This document shows positions 60,874 through 64,000 of a stretch of 64,000 nucleotides of DNA, piece by piece (within the stretch, counting starts at the first letter, position 1; each line of letters starts with the position of its first letter). Where the stretch lies: positions 62,001-126,000 of the forward strand of contig NZ_FRCT01000003.1 in the NCBI RefSeq assembly GCF_900143025.1. Direction: 5' to 3'. Origin of the DNA: Ruminococcus flavefaciens (lineage in GTDB: Bacteria > Bacillota > Clostridia > Oscillospirales > Ruminococcaceae). Position numbers and translations under genes: made by a program. Below the pieces are notes generated by a model. That model ran no database searches and had not been told where the DNA came from. It saw only the letters and a program-made list of their open reading frames with translations.

Positions 60874-63315
60874 TTACTGGTCTTGAGGGCGAGTCGTCAT
60901 CAAGCGGAACATCTGCGTATCTGCGGGGAATTTGTCGGTGAAAGGCAAAAGCACCTTATCATAGCGGATAAGTCCCTCGCCCGGACCTGAGTTTGTTACA
61001 AACTTCATCTGTTCCTTAGAAATGTGCAGTTTTTCCGCAAGAATATCTCTGTCTCCCGATGCTTGATTCAGCATATAGACGAAGTCCGAGTTATCGAAAA
61101 TATTCTCGACTTCCTGCGACTGCAACAGGTCTTTTACATTCTGCGTGATACCCGTAGGAACTCCGCCCCATTTTCTGAAACGTTTCCAGATCTCAGCGGA
61201 ATACTTTGCCGTCTGTTCCTCTTTCAGCAAAAGGTGGAATTCGTCGATGTAGTAGCGAGTGATCTTCTTTTTCTCACGGTTAGCGGAAACTCTGTTCCAA
61301 ACGGTATCCTGAACGATCAACATACCGACCTTTTTCAGCTGATTGCCGAGTTCCTTGATGTCAAAGCAAATGATACGGTTTGTCATATCAATGTTTGTGC
61401 GGTGGTTGAAAAGGTTCTGCGAACCGTTTACAAACATTTCAAGGGAGTTAGCCACTCTCAGAGCCACATCGCCCTCAGCTTTCAGTTCATGCTGTAAGTC
61501 AGAAAGCAAAGGCATTTTCTCCACAGACGGCTGATTTTCAATGAAATTCTTGTAGATACGCTGAACGCACTTGTCGATAACAGACCTTTCCTCAGCGGTC
61601 AGTCCGTATCTTCCGCCCACGATGATCTCGCACAGGCTGATAAGAAAATCCGACTTGTCAGCGATAACTTCCATAGGATTGCTCATAAGATAATCGTCAA
61701 TCGTCACGTCCATAGGGTTGATATGCTGTTCGCTGTTGGAAGCGATACGGATAAGCTGTCCGTGGAGTGCCGACACAAGAGGAAAATATTCACCCTCGGG
61801 ATCACAGATGATAATATCGTCCGTGGTGGTCAGAAAGCAGTCTAAGATCTCTCTTTTTACAGAGAAAGACTTGCCTGCGCCCGGTGTGCCGAGGATAAGT
61901 CCGTTGGGGTTTTTGAGCCGTGACCTGTTGGCACGGATCATATTGCCCGAAAGCGTGTTTACTCCGTAATATGTCGCCTGACCGTCCTGGAATAATTCCT
62001 TTGTAGTGAAAGGCACGAAAATCGCTATGCCCGAAGTGTGCATTTCCCTTGACACAGGTACAGCGTTGTAGCAAATGGGGAGCGTGGAAACCAGCGTCTG
62101 CTCCTGTCTGTAATCGTAGGGAAACATGGTGCAGTTGTTCTTCTGACAGATACGCTTGAGCATTTCCGCTTGCAGTTTCAGCGCCTTCTTGCTCTTTGCG
62201 TAAGCCCTGATACTGATCGAGATATGGAAAAGACGCTCGTTCTTGCTGTTCAGGTCTGCAAGCAGCTTGTCGATGTCCTCAATGTACATCTTGATAGCAG
62301 GAGGAAGAATATCCGTGTCATATCCTGCCTGACTTGCTTTTTTCTGCTCATCGACCTTCATAGCTTCAACAGCCGTCAGCTTCTTTTTAACGAACTTTAA
62401 TGCGTCGATCTGGTCTAACGGCTCAACGTGGATATTCACGCAGAAAAGGTTCTGCATTTCCAGAAAGTCTTTCAGTATCTCGTCCGACAGTTCGCCTGCA
62501 AGGATATTCAGTCCCCAAACTGCACCGTAAGCATTGCCGATCTCAAAGTCCTGTTTGTTGAATTTCAGGGACGGCGGGGCGATAAAGTCCTTTGTGTCCA
62601 TGCCTGCATGGAGCATACTGTCCCAATCAAAGATAAAATGCTGACTTCTGTATGGGTTGAGAGCATAGTACATTGCTTCAAGCCTTGCCTTGCCGTCGAG
62701 CATTTCCGCTTCCACACCAAAAGCCTTAAAGCCCTTGATAACGTCGTTTTTTATCGACATGAGCTTTGCTCTTGCCGCCTTGTATGAAGTGCTTTCGATA
62801 CCGAAAGTGAGAAACTTCCTCGCACTCTGACCGTTTGAGCCTGTCATCAGCTTGTCGGTCAGCATCTTGCTGTACTCCGAGCGAATATCGTTGAAGTCAT
62901 CGTCCTGCTCGGGTATCTGAATTGTTTTTATCAGCTTGTCCTTTGAGCGGTTCTGATTCTCAAAGGTCAGCTGAAACTTGATCGTATTATCGAAAAGGTT
63001 GATAATATCGCAGTATTTTGAAAAAATGTTGTTCTGTTCATCAAACTCCGCAATGCTGTAATTGGCATCGTAAAACTGTACTGTCAAAGAATAAAAATTC
63101 TCCGACACCTGACAAACTCCGTCACGGAACATACACAGGAAAGGGATCGTATTCTGCACCGTGGCATTGCTGCCGTTTTCTTTCTTTATCTCAGCCATTC
63201 TTGCGGATAAAAGTTTTTTGTCCTCTTTGGTAAGCTGTGAGGCAGGCTTGCCCATGATAACAGCCGATTTGGACTTGTTATCACTTATCTTGGCATCTTT
63301 CTTTCTAAAGCCCAT
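60874..63315 (-). CDS. virB4: VirB4-like conjugation ATPase
   Basis: 813 residues. Walker A GTPGAGKSF at about 477, DPEGEYFPL shortly after, Walker B with YYIDEFHLLL at about 693, and a GVPTGITQNVKDLL sensor region. The N-terminal half matches the CagE/VirB4 N-domain. It powers the type IV secretion channel. GGAGG precedes the ATG. It lies between prgI and the CD1108-type gene, as in Tn1549 elements. Confidence 0.95.
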   Translation of the reverse strand: MGFRKKDAKISDNKSKSAVIMGKPASQLTKEDKKLLSARMAEIKKENGSNATVQNTIPFLCMFRDGVCQVSENFYSLTVQFYDANYSIAEFDEQNNIFSKYCDIINLFDNTIKFQLTFENQNRSKDKLIKTIQIPEQDDDFNDIRSEYSKMLTDKLMTGSNGQSARKFLTFGIESTSYKAARAKLMSIKNDVIKGFKAFGVEAEMLDGKARLEAMYYALNPYRSQHFIFDWDSMLHAGMDTKDFIAPPSLKFNKQDFEIGNAYGAVWGLNILAGELSDEILKDFLEMQNLFCVNIHVEPLDQIDALKFVKKKLTAVEAMKVDEQKKASQAGYDTDILPPAIKMYIEDIDKLLADLNSKNERLFHISISIRAYAKSKKALKLQAEMLKRICQKNNCTMFPYDYRQEQTLVSTLPICYNAVPVSREMHTSGIAIFVPFTTKELFQDGQATYYGVNTLSGNMIRANRSRLKNPNGLILGTPGAGKSFSVKREILDCFLTTTDDIIICDPEGEYFPLVSALHGQLIRIASNSEQHINPMDVTIDDYLMSNPMEVIADKSDFLISLCEIIVGGRYGLTAEERSVIDKCVQRIYKNFIENQPSVEKMPLLSDLQHELKAEGDVALRVANSLEMFVNGSQNLFNHRTNIDMTNRIICFDIKELGNQLKKVGMLIVQDTVWNRVSANREKKKITRYYIDEFHLLLKEEQTAKYSAEIWKRFRKWGGVPTGITQNVKDLLQSQEVENIFDNSDFVYMLNQASGDRDILAEKLHISKEQMKFVTNSGPGEGLIRYDKVLLPFTDKFPADTQMFRLMTTRPQDQ

Positions 63316-63381
63316 TGGTAAACCTCCGTTATATCAAAGCGGAGGACACCGAAAGTATACTATTATATATAGAGAGCTGTA

Positions 63382-63759
63382 TCAGCCTTTTCTTTCGGCA
63401 TCTCTCAGCTTTTTTCGTATCTTCATATATTCGATGTGCCGTTCAAAGCTCACGAATACGTTTGTTGTTCTGTAATATCGCTTTCTCGGTCTTGTAAAAT
63501 ACTCTTTCATGAACCTGATCTGCTTTTCAAGAAACACACCGTTCTTTCGGTAAAGTCCGCAGAGTATCGCAGGTGCGGCACACGCACCCATCGCAAATAT
63601 CGCTCCCGACATACCGATAGCATTTCTTGTCAAGAAGAAAACAGGCGCTCCGATCACAAGACCGATACCAAAGCATATTACTTGTCTTTTTGTAAATCCC
63701 GCAATAAACTTCTCCTTAATCTCATTAAGGTCTTTCGGGATAGGAACGTAATGTGCCAT
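63382..63759 (-). CDS. PrgI family (VirB3-like) membrane protein
   Basis: 125 residues. The N-terminus HYVPIPKDLNEIKEKFIAG and RQVICFGIGL are characteristic. Two membrane helices are at about 25-45 and 50-68. The C-terminus is basic. It is the inner-membrane partner of VirB4 in Gram-positive conjugation systems. GGAGG upstream of the ATG. Confidence 0.9.
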   Translation of the reverse strand: MAHYVPIPKDLNEIKEKFIAGFTKRQVICFGIGLVIGAPVFFLTRNAIGMSGAIFAMGACAAPAILCGLYRKNGVFLEKQIRFMKEYFTRPRKRYYRTTNVFVSFERHIEYMKIRKKLRDAERKG

Positions 63760-63791
63760 AAAACCTCCGTAAATAGCCGCTTTTCAGCATT

Positions 63792-64000
63792 TTAGTGGGC
63801 CGAAAAGACTGACTTAGATATAGCGCCTGTACGCAGGATCGTAAAGATCAGTGCAGCCGTGTAGCCCAAAAGCATTGCCATTTGCATGATGACGCTTCCT
63901 GTGCCTGCATTCAGTGTTGTTATCATATTTGCAAACAATGTCTTGAAGATACCGAGTGCGACAATGATAAAAAATCCCTGAAAAGACAGTGCTAAAAGCT
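63792..64000 (-). CDS. C-terminal end of a VirB6/TrbL-like membrane protein (5' end outside window)
   Basis: 69 codons of an open frame ending at TAA (63792). They contain two hydrophobic stretches (LALSFQGFFIIVALGIFK and LLGYTAALIFTILRTGA), in the position where a VirB6/TrbL-like CD1112-type gene is expected, directly upstream of prgI. The rest lies to the right. Confidence 0.75.
   Translation of the reverse strand, partial: LLALSFQGFFIIVALGIFKTLFANMITTLNAGTGSVIMQMAMLLGYTAALIFTILRTGAISKSVFSAH

Larger units (their letters stand above)
32489..64000. mobile_element. integrative and conjugative element, Tn1549/CTn-like backbone (partial)
   Basis: An integrase is followed, on the opposite strand, by a giant primase-methylase-helicase, topoisomerase III, methyltransferases, CD1107- and CD1108-type proteins, VirB4, PrgI and a VirB6-like protein. 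This order is typical of Tn1549/CTn elements. The relaxase and VirD4 coupling protein are not in the window and should lie to the right. The left boundary is uncertain: if the integrase marks the end, the 22-kb operon is outside the element; the repeats could also place it inside as cargo. Confidence 0.7.

Noticed and set aside
1..64000. CRISPR arrays, rRNA and tRNA genes
   Set aside because: No regularly spaced repeat clusters and no recognisable rRNA or tRNA sequence found by eye.

Overview
The window looks like part of the accessory genome of a gut-type Clostridia, most likely Ruminococcus or a relative in Oscillospiraceae. The evidence is Firmicutes-style ribosome binding sites and promoters, a Tn1549/CTn-like conjugation module (PrgI, VirB4, CD1107/CD1108-type proteins, topoisomerase III, a giant primase-methylase-helicase fusion), and no housekeeping genes. 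Nearly everything is on the minus strand. The species call is inference from gene content.

Layout. 1-3.4 kb: end of an unknown gene, then an SRAP protein, a surface lipoprotein nuclease, a SLOG/DUF1273 protein and an XRE regulator. 3.4-10.2 kb: a three-gene defence operon (UvrD-like helicase-nuclease, type III Mod, type III Res) with its own promoter. 10.3-32.4 kb: one long, AT-rich operon of 17 genes with a near-consensus promoter (32384-32412) and an intrinsic terminator (10341-10379). In transcription order it encodes a small membrane protein, a membrane-anchored GTPase, GrpE, Hsp70, an Hsp70-vWA fusion, a DUF4177-like protein, a YidD-domain protein, a zinc-ribbon/Fn3 protein, two zinc-ribbon GTPases, a GAP1-type GTPase-associated protein, a small charged protein, a HerA/FtsK-class ATPase, a transglutaminase-fold protease, a zinc-ribbon protein, a WHH nuclease toxin and a SUKH immunity protein. 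32.4-33.9 kb: a tyrosine integrase on the plus strand, set among inverted repeats. 33.9-64 kb: conjugative element backbone read towards the integrase.

The 22-kb operon is the most interesting part. A complete-looking chaperone set (two Hsp70s plus GrpE), three GTPases with a probable partner, an ATP-driven pump-type ATPase and a protease lie upstream of a nuclease/immunity pair. That suggests a chaperone- and GTPase-gated conflict or toxin-deployment system. Related GTPase/GAP1 gene sets are known from comparative genomics, but this combination with two Hsp70s, YidD and a WHH/SUKH pair is not one I can name.

In the conjugation module genes overlap by ATGA or TAATG junctions, and two short membrane-peptide genes (27 and 38 codons) fit into those junctions. 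The CD1108-type gene has an in-frame TGA. An imperfect palindrome of about 25-30 bp occurs four times, each just downstream of a gene or operon end, and may mark module boundaries. The integrase promoter overlaps a 20-bp inverted repeat, and an exact 18-bp inverted repeat flanks the gene.
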